A stretch of 61,703 bases of DNA, from contig NZ_JAPNNL010000021.1 of NCBI RefSeq assembly GCF_027620315.1, positions 1 to 61,703 of the forward strand, written 5' to 3'. The translations under genes were made by a program, and so were the position numbers. Below, piece by piece: positions 1 through 10,892 of the stretch (position 1 is the first letter of the stretch; each line of letters opens with the position of its first letter). This DNA is from Nonomuraea corallina (lineage in GTDB: Bacteria > Actinomycetota > Actinomycetes > Streptosporangiales > Streptosporangiaceae). The notes beneath the pieces were generated by a model, which saw only the letters and a list, made by a program, of their open reading frames with translations, searched no databases and had not been told where the DNA came from.

Positions 1-14
1 GCCGGACCGGCCGG

Positions 15-1979
15 TCAGACCTGGATGCGGCGCTCGACGGCGTCGACGATCTCGGCGACCGCCTGGTCGACCGCGACCCCGTTCTTCTGCTCGCCGTCGC
101 GGTAGCGGAAGGACACCGCCCCGTTGGCGATGTCGTCGTCGCCGGCCAGCAGCATGAAGGGCACCTTGGCCTTCTGCGCGTTGCGGATCTTCTTCTGCAT
201 GCGGTCGTCGGAGGCGTCGACCTCGACCCGGATGCCGCGCTCGCGCAGCTTCTTGGCGACGTCCTGCAGGTAGGGCACGTGGGCGTCGGCGATCGGGATG
301 CCGACCGCCTGGACGGGCGCGAGCCAGGGCGGGAAGGCGCCGGCGTAGTGCTCGGTCAGCACGCCCAGGAAGCGCTCGACCGAGCCGAACAGCGCCCGGT
401 GGATCATGACCGGGGTCTGGCGGCTGCCGTCGGCGGCCTGGTATTCGAGCCCGAACCGCTGCGGCTGGTTGAGGTCGAGCTGGATGGTGGACAGCTGCCA
501 GGTGCGGCCGATCGCGTCCTTGGCCTGGACGGAGATCTTGGGGCCGTAGAAGGCCGCGCCGCCCGGGTCGTCGACCAGCTCCAGGCCCGACTCCTCGGCC
601 GTCTCGCGCAGCGCCTGGGTGGCCTCGTCCCAGGCGGCGGGGTCGCCGATGAACTTCTCGGAGTCGTCGCGGGTGGACAGCTCCAGGTAGAACTCCGACA
701 GGCCGAAGTCGCGCAGCACGCTGAGCACGAAGCCGAGCAGGCTCTTGATCTCGCCGACCATCTGCTCGCGGGTGCAGTAGATGTGGGAGTCGTCCTGCGT
801 CATGCCGCGCACCCGGGTCAGGCCGTGGACCACGCCGGACTTCTCGTAGCGGTAGACGCTGCCGAACTCGCACAGCCGCAGCGGCAGCTCGCGGTAGGAG
901 CGCCCGCGCGCCCGGAAGATCAGGTTGTGCATCGGGCAGTTCATCGGCTTGACGCGGTACTCGACGCCCTCCAGCTCGAAGGGCGGGAACATGTCGTCGG
1001 CGTACCACGGCAGGTGGCCGGAGGTTTCGAACAGCGTCGACTTGGTGATGTGGGGCGTGTTGACGAACTCGTAGCCCGCCTCGGCCTGGCGGCGGCGCAT
1101 GTAGTCTTCCATCTCCTTGCGGATGATGCCGCCCTTGGGGTGGAAGACGGGAAGGCCGCTGCCCAGCTCCGGCGGGAAGCTGAACAGGTCGAGCTCGGCG
1201 CCGAGCCTGCGGTGGTCGCGCTTCTCGGCCTCCTCCAGCAGCTTGAGGTAGGCGTCCTGCTGGTCGCGGGACTCCCAGGCGGTGCCGTAGATGCGCTGGA
1301 GCTGCGGGTTCTTCTCGCTGCCGCGCCAGTAGGCGCCGCCCGAGCGCATGAGCTTGAACGCGGGGATGGACCGGGTGGACGGCACGTGCGGGCCGCGGCA
1401 CAGGTCCTTCCAGCGCAGCGCGCCGGTCTTGGCGTCGAGGTTGTCGTAGATCGTGAGCTGGCCCGCGCCGACCTCGACGGACTCCTCGTCGGCGGCGCCG
1501 CCCTTGAGGCCGATCAGCTCCAGCTTGTAGGGCTCGCCGGCCAGCTCCTCGCGGGCCTCGTCGTCGCCGACGGGGCGGCGGGAGAACAGCTGGCCCTCCT
1601 TGACGATCTCGCGCATCCGCTTCTCGATGCGCTTGAGGTCGTCGGGCTGGAAGGCCTCGGGCACGTCGAAGTCGTAGTAGAAGCCGTTGTCGACCGGCGG
1701 GCCGATGCCGAGCCTGGCCTCGGGGAACAGCTCCTGCACGGCCTGGGCCATGACGTGCGCGGTGGAGTGGCGGACGATCGCCCGGCCCTCCTCGCTGGAG
1801 ATCTCGATCGGCTCGACCGCGTCGCCGTCGGCCAGCGGGCAGGCCAGGTCACGCGCCTCGCCGTTGACCCGGGCGGCGATCACGGTGCGGCCGTCGGCGT
1901 CGAGCGCCTGGCCGGCCGTCGTGCCGGCCGCGACCACACGCTCGGCTCCGGCGAGGGTGATGCGTAGCTCGGCTGACAC
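15..1979 (-). CDS. thrS: Threonyl-tRNA synthetase
   Basis: This class II synthetase charges tRNA-Thr with threonine in the cytoplasm. The 654-residue length is normal for the family. An N-terminal TGS domain (about 1-60) is followed by the editing domain, with metal-site pairs H71/H75 and C194/H198. The catalytic core carries the zinc cysteine C348 in MNCPMH, the motif 2 region around [10 protein letters not shown] and the motif 3 region [10 protein letters not shown], followed by the anticodon-binding domain. The GTG start is chosen because AAGGGAG lies just upstream. It sits 43 nt downstream of the muramidase gene on the same strand, so co-transcription is possible. No T-box-like leader fits in that space. 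The identification is secure. Confidence 0.98.
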   Translation of the reverse strand: MSAELRITLAGAERVVAAGTTAGQALDADGRTVIAARVNGEARDLACPLADGDAVEPIEISSEEGRAIVRHSTAHVMAQAVQELFPEARLGIGPPVDNGFYYDFDVPEAFQPDDLKRIEKRMREIVKEGQLFSRRPVGDDEAREELAGEPYKLELIGLKGGAADEESVEVGAGQLTIYDNLDAKTGALRWKDLCRGPHVPSTRSIPAFKLMRSGGAYWRGSEKNPQLQRIYGTAWESRDQQDAYLKLLEEAEKRDHRRLGAELDLFSFPPELGSGLPVFHPKGGIIRKEMEDYMRRRQAEAGYEFVNTPHITKSTLFETSGHLPWYADDMFPPFELEGVEYRVKPMNCPMHNLIFRARGRSYRELPLRLCEFGSVYRYEKSGVVHGLTRVRGMTQDDSHIYCTREQMVGEIKSLLGFVLSVLRDFGLSEFYLELSTRDDSEKFIGDPAAWDEATQALRETAEESGLELVDDPGGAAFYGPKISVQAKDAIGRTWQLSTIQLDLNQPQRFGLEYQAADGSRQTPVMIHRALFGSVERFLGVLTEHYAGAFPPWLAPVQAVGIPIADAHVPYLQDVAKKLRERGIRVEVDASDDRMQKKIRNAQKAKVPFMLLAGDDDIANGAVSFRYRDGEQKNGVAVDQAVAEIVDAVERRIQV

Positions 1980-2022
1980 GATGGCTCCCTTGGATGACGT
2001 CGGCGGGTGACGAAAATCGATG

Positions 2023-2643
2023 CTATCGCGGGTCGAACCCCATCCTGGTCAGCCTTTTGCGCCCGCCCCTGAACACGTTCCGGTCGATGGGGCTGTTGGC
2101 GTGCTGGTGGATCGTCCAGTCATGCCACGGCCGGGGCACGACCGGCCGGCCGCGGGGCCGGTGCGGGCTGGCGATCCACAGCGGGTAGTCGCTCAGGCCC
2201 GCGCAGTTGCCGTCCTCGGCGAAGTTCTGGAAGGTGTAGACGAACGGCCGCACCCCGGTGCGCCGCTCCACGATGCCGCACCAGTAGCGGGCGAAGCGGG
2301 CGACCCGGTCGGGTCTCAGCCCGTCGTCGGTCTCGAGGTCGAGCGCGAGCAGGTCGCCCCGGCGCAGCCCGCCCGACGCCCTGATCGTGCCCAGGAAGTG
2401 GCGCGCCTGCTCCTCGGGATCGCCCTTGGGGCGTGCGAAGTGGTACGCGCCGCAGACGATCCAGTTCGCCCGCATCCGGTCCCAGTTGCGGGCGAACCAG
2501 TGATCGGTCCAGTCGCCGCCCTCGGTGGCCTTGACGAAGGCGAAGGCCACGCCCTTGCGGGCATGTTCGGCCCAGTCGACCGAGCCCTGCCAGTTGGACA
2601 CGTCGATGCCGTGCAGCAGGCCATTGTCCCTGTCGGAGTACAC
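2023..2643 (-). CDS. GH25 family muramidase (lysozyme-like)
   Basis: This 206-residue protein looks like a single glycoside hydrolase 25 domain, a family that cleaves the MurNAc-GlcNAc bond of peptidoglycan. The N-terminal GIDVSNWQG strand, FVKATEG and GAYHFARP are family hallmarks. The acidic pair in LALDLETDD fits the catalytic DxE, and the end reads WTIHQHA. I see no signal peptide and no cell-wall-binding domain, so export, if any, would be non-classical, or the true start lies elsewhere. A GTG start is used. TAAACT lies 8 nt upstream, which suits a near-leaderless transcript. It may be co-transcribed with thrS. Confidence 0.85.
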   Translation of the reverse strand: MYSDRDNGLLHGIDVSNWQGSVDWAEHARKGVAFAFVKATEGGDWTDHWFARNWDRMRANWIVCGAYHFARPKGDPEEQARHFLGTIRASGGLRRGDLLALDLETDDGLRPDRVARFARYWCGIVERRTGVRPFVYTFQNFAEDGNCAGLSDYPLWIASPHRPRGRPVVPRPWHDWTIHQHANSPIDRNVFRGGRKRLTRMGFDPR

Positions 2644-2673
2644 CCTGCCGGAGTTTATGGGGACCTCTCCGGA

Positions 2674-3585
2674 TCACCCCTTCGACGCGCCGATGAGCAG
2701 CTTGTGAGCACGCTCGCGGTCTCCGTACACCGCGGCCACGAAGTCGGTGACGCCCGCCCGGGCCAGGGCGTCGAGCTGGTCGCGCACCGCGTCCTCGTCG
2801 CCGACCACGGCGACGCCGCCGGGGCTCTCGACGCCTTCGCGGTCGAGCATGGCGCGGTAGGACGGGAGCTGGCCGTACATGACGAAGAGCTCGTCGGCCC
2901 TGGCCCTGGCGGCCTGCGGTTCGTCGGTGACGCAGACGGGGAGGGTGCAGACGACGCGCGGGGCGGGCCGGCCCGCCGCCTCGGCGGCGGCGTTGATGGT
3001 GGGCGCGATGTGCTCGGCGACGGTCCTGCGGCCGGTCATCCAGAGCACGGTCCCGTCGGCGACGGTGCCTGCCAGCTTGAGCATGCGCGGGCCGAGCGCG
3101 GCGACCAGCACCGGCAGGCCCGTCCCCGGCGTGCCGAGCCCGAGGCTGGCCCTGAGCGTCTCGCCGGTGTGATCGACCTGCTCACCGCGGGTGAGAGGCA
3201 GCAGGATCTCCAGGTACTCCTTCATGTGCCGGGCGGGGCGGTCGAAGCTGTAGCCGTACATGCCCTCGATGACGATCTGGTGCGACAGGCCGATGCCGAG
3301 GGCGAGCCGCCCGCCGAGCGCGGCGTTGACGGTCATGGCCTGCTGGGCGAGCACGGCGGGGTGGCGCGGGTAGGTGGGCACGACGCCGGTGCCGAACTCG
3401 ATGTCCCGGCCGCCGGCCAGGGCGGCACTGCCGGCCACGGCGAGCGCGGTGAGCGCGTCCAGTCCGAAGATCTGGGACATCCAGACCGAGTCGAAGCCGT
3501 CGTCCGCGGCGCGGGCGATCCTGTCGCGCAGCGCGGGGAACGGGTCCTGGCCGGAGGGCTCGTTGATCAAGAGTCCGAATCGCAT
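2674..3585 (-). CDS. LLM-class F420-dependent oxidoreductase
   Basis: This is a 303-residue luciferase-like (TIM barrel) oxidoreductase of the actinobacterial F420-dependent group. The start MRFGLLINEP is the usual first beta strand. GGRLALGIGLSHQ and ADGTVLWMTG are conserved in these proteins, and GDEDAVRDQLDALARAGVTD is the typical C-terminal segment. The open frame runs far upstream, but homologues begin at this ATG and GGAG precedes it. The substrate is unknown. The divergent neighbour is phosphoglucomutase, and only about 100 bp separates the two starts. F420 rather than FMN use is inferred from the subfamily. Confidence 0.85.
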   Translation of the reverse strand: MRFGLLINEPSGQDPFPALRDRIARAADDGFDSVWMSQIFGLDALTALAVAGSAALAGGRDIEFGTGVVPTYPRHPAVLAQQAMTVNAALGGRLALGIGLSHQIVIEGMYGYSFDRPARHMKEYLEILLPLTRGEQVDHTGETLRASLGLGTPGTGLPVLVAALGPRMLKLAGTVADGTVLWMTGRRTVAEHIAPTINAAAEAAGRPAPRVVCTLPVCVTDEPQAARARADELFVMYGQLPSYRAMLDREGVESPGGVAVVGDEDAVRDQLDALARAGVTDFVAAVYGDRERAHKLLIGASKG

Positions 3586-3672
3586 GCTTACAGAACTCCA
3601 TTCTGGTCGGCTGGGGCGAGTGTAACCCCGGCGGCCCCGGGTGGCTCCGGAGCCGGGCCGGACCCCCGTTTG

Positions 3673-3678
3673 TAAAGT
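3673..3678 (+). promoter_or_regulatory. Leaderless -10 element (TAAAGT) of pgm
   Basis: TAAAGT ends 6 nt before the ATG of phosphoglucomutase, and no Shine-Dalgarno sequence is present. This is the geometry of actinobacterial leaderless promoters, in which transcription starts at the A of the start codon. No clear -35 is visible. Confidence 0.55.
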
Positions 3679-3684
3679 GGTCCC

Positions 3685-5322
<1,638 letters not shown>

Positions 5323-6564
5323 TCAGGACTTGGCGAGCACCCGGCCGTCGTCGGCGATGGCCGGGAACGCGCCGGTGTCGACGATGCCGTGCTGCTGGTA
5401 GAGCTGTTCGATGAGGGCGTGGGCCGCGGGCTCCAGCTTCCACAGCGCCCGCCACTCCCGGGCGAGGGGCAGCGGGATGCCGACCTCCTGGGCGATGTCC
5501 ACGGTGCGCGGCACCATCCCCTTGGCGATCCGCCGATCCCAGTAGGCGCGGGCCTGCCGCAAGAGCACGGCCCGCTGGGCGGTGTCGACGACCTGCGGGG
5601 CCGGGTCGATGACCGGGATCTCCTCGTCGTCCTCCTCCCGCACCAGCTCGGCGAGCGCGGGCGGCAACTCGGGCCGGGCGGGCACCGGCCGGTGGTCGCG
5701 CTCGGGCTCCCACGGCACCCGCGGGTCGGCGTCGATGAGCGCGGTGGTGTTGTAGAGGGCGGCGATCTGGGCCAGCAGCGCCTCCTGGCGGCCCGCGTCG
5801 ACGGCCAGGCCGGTGTGCTCGACGGCCTGGTCCATGGCCTTGTCGAGCTTGGCCAGCGCGGCGCGCATCTTGCGGTCGGGGGCGCCCGCCTCGCGCAGCG
5901 CCTTGGCGCGCTTGGCCGCCAGCGCGACCCGGGTGAGCCTGCGGTGCGCGTCGACCTCGCTCGTGGTGCGGTCGCTGACCTCGGCCAGGCCGAGCCGGAC
6001 CAGCAGCCGCTCGGGGGTGAGCCGCCAGTTGATGCGGCCGGTGCCGCGGATGCGGTGGCGCTCGATGGCCATGCCGCGCTCCCACAGCCAGGCGGCCACC
6101 AGCGGCGCGGCGAGCCGGAAAACCGCCTCGGGGAAGCTGCCGGCGTCCATGCTGGACAGCACCGCCGTCAGGCAGGTCAGCGCCCACACGGCGATGCCGT
6201 CGATGCCGGCCGAGAAGTTCTCCCGCATGTTGCGGCGGGCGCGCACGGCCGACGTGATGATGGCCACTTCGATGAAGGCGAACAGCAGCAGCCTCAGCGG
6301 GCCGTCCAGGCCCAGCACGTCACCGGAGAAGCGCCACATGCCCTGCGCGGACACGCCGGTCGCGATGGAGGCGGCCACGATGGTCAGCACGTCCTCGATG
6401 GGGCGGGGCGCGACGTAGCGGGAGAACAGCCAGGCGGTGGCCCGCCAGATGACGCGGAGCACCAGGAAGGCCAGGGCCAGCGCGGCCAGGCTCGCCAGCG
6501 CGATCACCGCGGTGGCGAGGGGCTTCTCGGTGATGAAGGTAGTGATTTCCTCAAATGTAGGCAT
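5323..6564 (-). CDS. DUF2637-like membrane protein with C-terminal helix-turn-helix
   Basis: Function unknown. The first 140 residues hold four predicted membrane segments (about 17-38, 58-77, 83-105 and 117-136). A cytoplasmic part rich in Ala, Arg and Glu follows (about 150-280). Near the end, a segment containing RTVDIAQEVGIPLPLAREW looks like a helix-turn-helix. Membrane-plus-HTH proteins of this kind (DUF2637 and relatives) are common in actinomycetes and often come from integrated conjugative plasmids, but no transfer or integrase gene is nearby. The gene ends base to base against pgm. The 5' flank holds a strong 9-bp inverted repeat (6593-6667). The DUF2637 label is tentative. Confidence 0.6.
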   Translation of the reverse strand: MPTFEEITTFITEKPLATAVIALASLAALALAFLVLRVIWRATAWLFSRYVAPRPIEDVLTIVAASIATGVSAQGMWRFSGDVLGLDGPLRLLLFAFIEVAIITSAVRARRNMRENFSAGIDGIAVWALTCLTAVLSSMDAGSFPEAVFRLAAPLVAAWLWERGMAIERHRIRGTGRINWRLTPERLLVRLGLAEVSDRTTSEVDAHRRLTRVALAAKRAKALREAGAPDRKMRAALAKLDKAMDQAVEHTGLAVDAGRQEALLAQIAALYNTTALIDADPRVPWEPERDHRPVPARPELPPALAELVREEDDEEIPVIDPAPQVVDTAQRAVLLRQARAYWDRRIAKGMVPRTVDIAQEVGIPLPLAREWRALWKLEPAAHALIEQLYQQHGIVDTGAFPAIADDGRVLAKS

Positions 6565-7006
6565 CAGTCACTATCCGTGGAGGCTCAGTCTTGGGCTAAC
6601 GATGACGAGATCATTGCAGACGGTAGCGGGCTTGTACGCCGAACTCCGGCTGCCGCACCGTTAGCCCCTGATTCCTCGTACGTCCCGGCGGCACTCCCGC
6701 CCTCACCCGCGGCGCACCCGCCGGTGACGGTCCGTCGCGACTCCCGGAGGGCGGGGCCGCAAGCCCGCGAATCGGGGGACCCTACCCGGCAGCCGGGGCG
6801 AGGGGCTCGAACCCGCCCGTCTACTCTCATCACCGGACGGTTCCGCCAGCAAGGTGGATGACCAGGGCGCTTACAGGAGACCGCGTACCTGAGACGGGAT
6901 CTCATCTCGTCCTTCAGGAGGTCACCCGCACGGCCGCCGAGGTGGGACCATCTAGCCGGTGGATTATCCCAACGTGGTGTGATGCCTCCCAGCAGGACGG
7001 AATTTG
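6565..7006. other. 442-bp intergenic region between divergent genes
   Basis: I find no convincing gene here. The open frame on the minus strand (about 6585-7013) has poor, Arg/Gly/Ser-rich composition and no recognisable domain. The region should hold the divergent promoters of the membrane protein and the P450. It contains a potential 75-nt folded element and, near 6800-6815, a T-arm-like string (GGGGCTCGAACCCG on the plus strand) for which no matching acceptor stem exists. Confidence 0.5.
6593..6667 (-). ncRNA. Putative 75-nt folded RNA element closed by a 9-bp perfect stem
   Basis: GGGCTAACG (6593-6601) pairs perfectly with CGTTAGCCC (6659-6667). Inside, ATGA-CGAGA-TCAT can form a small hairpin and CGGTAGCGGG can pair with CCGGCTGCCG at 8 of 10 positions, giving a three-way-junction shape. 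It lies 29 nt upstream of the start of the DUF2637-like gene, so it could be a 5' leader element of that gene. It resembles a tRNA in size but lacks a T-arm and position 8-9 signature. Strand and function are guesses. Confidence 0.3.
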
Positions 7007-8179
7007 ATGTCAATCTCAGATGAGTTCCCCCTCGTTCAGTTCATGCGCGAGAAGTTCGACCCGGCGGAGGAGCTGCTCCGCATCCAGGCCGAGCATCCCG
7101 TCTACCCGATGAAGATCCCCGGTGACCAGACCGTCTACCTCATCACCCGCTGGGACGACGTCCGCGGCGTGCTGGGTGACCACGAGCGGTTCAGCAACGA
7201 CTTCGCCGGCGTCATCGGCCTCGGCTCCAACCAGGAGGACCCCGGCGGCCTCGGCTTTCGCGACCCGCCCGAGCACACCCGGCTGCGCCGCTTCCTGACG
7301 CCCGAGTTCACCATGCGACGGCTGCGCCGGCTGGAGCCGCGCATCGAGGCGCTGGTCGCCGAGTGCCTGGACCGGATCGAGTCCAAGGGCTCGCCCGCGG
7401 ACCTCATGGAGGACTTCGCGCTCCCCATCCCCTCGCTGGTGATCTCCGAGCTGCTCGGCGTCCCGTACGAGGAGCAGGCGGACTTCGTCAAGGTGAGCAC
7501 GGACCGGTTCGACTTCACCGCCGGCCCCGAGGCGGCGCTGCAGGCGGTCAACGAGGCGATGACGTACCTGACCGACCTGGTCGCCCGCGAGCGGCGCCAC
7601 CCCGGCGACGGGCTGCTCGGCCAGCTGCTGCAAGACCACGGCGACGAGCTGGACGACCGCACGCTGGCCAGCATGGCCGACGGCATGCTGACCGGCGGGC
7701 ACGACACCAGCACGAGCATGCTCGCGCTCGGCAGCCTCTGGCTGCTGGAGAACCCCGAGCACGCCGCCAAGGTCCGCGAGGTCGACGGATACGTCGACGG
7801 GGTGATCGAGGAGCTGCTGCGCTACATGACCGTGGTGCAGGTGGCCTTCCCGCGCTTCGCCCGCCACGACCTGGAGCTGCACGGCCAGGAGATCAAGAAG
7901 GGCGAGCTGGTGCTGTGCTCGCTCGCCGCGGCCAACCGCGACCCGAACCTGGGCGAGGACATGGACCAGATCAAGCCGGGCCGCCAGACCGGCGGCTCCC
8001 ATCTGGCGTTCGGGCACGGCATCCACCGCTGCATCGGCGCGCCGCTGGCGCAGATGGAGCTGCGCATCGCGTACCCGATGCTGCTGCGCCGCTTCCCGAC
8101 GCTGCGGCTGGACGGCGAGCCGTCCTGGCGCAAGCTGGCCATCATCTACGGCGTGGACAAGCTGCCCGTGGCGTGGTGA
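7007..8179 (+). CDS. Cytochrome P450
   Basis: A soluble bacterial P450 of 390 residues. The haem loop FGHGIHRCIG has the ligand cysteine at 342, the K-helix is E269-LLR272, and the I-helix is GGHDTS (230-235) with the usual acid-Thr pair, so oxygen activation should be normal. Overall it resembles CYP105/107-type enzymes of actinomycetes. The substrate is unknown and no ferredoxin or reductase gene is adjacent. ATG at 7007 is preferred over TTG at 7004 because AGGACGG lies at a better distance. A 151-bp spacer with 16-bp repeats separates it from the DUF4031 gene. Confidence 0.92.
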   Translation: MSISDEFPLVQFMREKFDPAEELLRIQAEHPVYPMKIPGDQTVYLITRWDDVRGVLGDHERFSNDFAGVIGLGSNQEDPGGLGFRDPPEHTRLRRFLTPEFTMRRLRRLEPRIEALVAECLDRIESKGSPADLMEDFALPIPSLVISELLGVPYEEQADFVKVSTDRFDFTAGPEAALQAVNEAMTYLTDLVARERRHPGDGLLGQLLQDHGDELDDRTLASMADGMLTGGHDTSTSMLALGSLWLLENPEHAAKVREVDGYVDGVIEELLRYMTVVQVAFPRFARHDLELHGQEIKKGELVLCSLAAANRDPNLGEDMDQIKPGRQTGGSHLAFGHGIHRCIGAPLAQMELRIAYPMLLRRFPTLRLDGEPSWRKLAIIYGVDKLPVAW

Positions 8180-8267
8180 TGCGGTCACGTTCGGAGTGAG
8201 CCGGCCTGTCATCGGCCTGAGTGTGATCGTCGCCGTCGACCCCGGCGGCACGGTCACCGACACCGCG

Positions 8268-8331
8268 CCTACCCCGGCCGACGCCTACACCGGCCGACGC
8301 CTACCCCGGCCGACGCCTACCCTGGACGACG
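8268..8331 (+). repeat. Four tandem 16-bp repeats upstream of the DUF4031 gene
   Basis: The unit CCTACCCCGGCCGACG occurs at 8268, 8284 (CCTACACC variant), 8300 and 8316 (CCTACCCTGGACGACG). The last copy supplies both the -10 element TACCCT and the first base of the GTG start, so the array repeats the promoter-proximal segment of the gene. Confidence 0.85.
8318..8323 (+). promoter_or_regulatory. Leaderless -10 element (TACCCT) inside the last 16-bp repeat
   Basis: TACCCT is followed by exactly 7 nt and then GTG, with no ribosome-binding site. The corresponding hexamers of the three upstream copies are TACCCC, TACACC and TACCCC, which lack the final T. Confidence 0.5.
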
Positions 8332-8585
8332 TGACGGTGCTCATCGATCCCCCGCAGTGGCCGGGGCCGCGCGGCCTGATGTGGTCGCACCTGGTCAGCG
8401 ACGCGTCCCTGGACGAGCTCCACGCCTTCGCCGACCGGCTGGGCGTGCCCGGCCGGGCGTTCGACCGCGACCACTACGACGTGCCCGAGACCGTGCACGC
8501 GTTCGCCGTGTCGCTGGGCGCGCAGGCGGTCAGCTCCCGCGAGCTGCTCCAGCGGCTGATCGCCGCCGGGCTGCGGCGCCGTAAG

Positions 8586-8609
<24 letters not shown>
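8331..8609 (+). CDS. DUF4031 domain protein
   Basis: A 92-residue protein of unknown function. It begins TVLIDPPQWPGPRG and continues with MWSHLVSDASLDELHAFADRLG and FDRDHYDVP, the conserved core of DUF4031 proteins, which are widespread in actinobacteria. The GTG at 8331 is chosen because the family starts here and because a -10 lies 7 nt upstream; the frame is open further 5' but that part is low-complexity repeat. The 3' end overlaps the convergent AAA+ gene by 24 bp. Confidence 0.75.
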
Positions 8610-10052
<1,443 letters not shown>

Positions 10053-10106
10053 CCCCCCACCCTGACAGACGGCGGTGCCGCGTGCCCCTGGTTGGCGGCA
10101 GGCTCT

Positions 10107-10176
10107 CCTCAGCGCTCCAGCCTCAGCGCTCCAGCCTCAGCGTTCCAGCCTCAGCGTTCCAGCCTCAGCGTTCCAG
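10107..10176 (-). repeat. Five tandem 14-bp copies of the 3' end of the HD-domain gene
   Basis: The unit CCTCAGCGYTCCAG starts at 10107, 10121, 10135, 10149 and 10163. Read on the minus strand, each copy is CTGGAACGCTGAGG and contains a TGA. The copy at 10163-10176 is the real C-terminal codons and stop of the HD gene; the other four extend downstream. The first two copies carry GCT and the last three GTT. Because 14 is not a multiple of 3, the array places stops in all three frames. Confidence 0.9.
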
Positions 10177-10770
10177 CGCGGCCAGCTCCGCGCTCATGGC
10201 CCGCCGGGCGCGCGCCTCCCACAGCTCCCGCGCCGGGGGCGTCCGGTAGAGGCGGGGCGCGGCGAGCAGGCGGCGCAGCACCCCGGCCCGGCCCCGCCTG
10301 AACAGCTCGTCGGGCACGTGCGCGTACTCCTGCCGGATCCTGGCCGCGTAGCCGGCGTAGCCGTCCGCGCCCAGCACCGCCAGGTCGGCGTCGCAGAGCA
10401 CGGCCCCGTCGCGGTCTCCTTCGGCCAGGGTGTCGTGCGCCGCGGTCAGCCGTACCAGCCTGGCCACCTGCGCCACCCGGCCGGCGGGCACGCCGCAGCG
10501 GGGCAGGCGGGCCTGGGCGAGCTGGGCGCTGCGCTCCTCGTCCCATCCGGGCCTGCCGTCGTAGACGGCGTCGTGGAACCAGGCGGCCAGCCGCACCGTC
10601 ACGGGGTCGCCGGCCCACTCCTCGATGAGGTCGACGGCGCGCAGCACGGCCCGCAGGTGATCGAGGTCGTGGTAGCGCCGGTGCGGCTGCGACCACCGGG
10701 CCACCAGCTCCGCCCCCACCGCGTCGCCGGCCCGGGACTCGCCGACGAGTTCGCGCCATCCGTCCAGCAC
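10165..10770 (-). CDS. HD-superfamily metal-dependent phosphohydrolase
   Basis: A predicted cytoplasmic phosphohydrolase of 201 residues. HRRYHDLDHL, then WFHDAVYDG supplying the HD pair, and CDADLAVLGAD supplying the distal Asp are the hallmarks of the small bacterial HD group whose substrates are mostly unknown. The start is set at GTG 10770 because TAGAGT lies exactly 7 nt upstream (leaderless); a GTG three codons earlier would overlap that -10. The last codons lie in the tandem repeat at 10107-10176. It is divergent from the alpha-hydroxy-acid oxidase gene. Confidence 0.8.
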   Translation of the reverse strand: MLDGWRELVGESRAGDAVGAELVARWSQPHRRYHDLDHLRAVLRAVDLIEEWAGDPVTVRLAAWFHDAVYDGRPGWDEERSAQLAQARLPRCGVPAGRVAQVARLVRLTAAHDTLAEGDRDGAVLCDADLAVLGADGYAGYAARIRQEYAHVPDELFRRGRAGVLRRLLAAPRLYRTPPARELWEARARRAMSAELAALER

Positions 10771-10777
10771 GCGGCCC

Positions 10778-10783
10778 ACTCTA
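10778..10783 (-). promoter_or_regulatory. Leaderless -10 element (TAGAGT) of the HD gene
   Basis: On the minus strand, TAGAGT is followed by 7 nt and GTG at 10770. It shares a short divergent intergenic region with the oxidase promoter. Confidence 0.45.
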
Positions 10784-10820
10784 ACCGTGCCGATCGGTTC
10801 ACCTGTGGCCGCGGGCTTGT

Positions 10821-10826
10821 TAGCGT
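10821..10826 (+). promoter_or_regulatory. -10-like element (TAGCGT) upstream of the alpha-hydroxy-acid oxidase
   Basis: TAGCGT is followed by 6 nt and then the codon ATC (10833), which is in frame with the oxidase and free of stops up to 10893. If transcription is leaderless, ATC would be the first codon. Confidence 0.35.
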
Positions 10827-10892
10827 GGCGGCATCGAGCATGGGCCGGGCGCGGGTCGGCGGCTGCCGCGGTGGCGGGAGCTGCGGGCCTTC

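Noticed and set aside
279..1967. A long open frame antisense to thrS
   Set aside because: Very GC-rich codons give long shadow frames. The translation is Val/Gly/Ala/Leu-rich with no domain, while the opposite strand is a complete ThrRS.
6795..6880. A tRNA on the minus strand, suggested by GGGGCTCGAACCCG (T-arm-like)
   Set aside because: The T-stem has a mismatch, and no matching 5' acceptor strand, D-arm or anticodon loop can be placed at the right distance.
6585..7013. A 142-codon minus-strand open frame between the membrane protein and the P450
   Set aside because: It overlaps the P450 start, lacks a ribosome site, and is low complexity (Arg, Gly, Ser, Pro).
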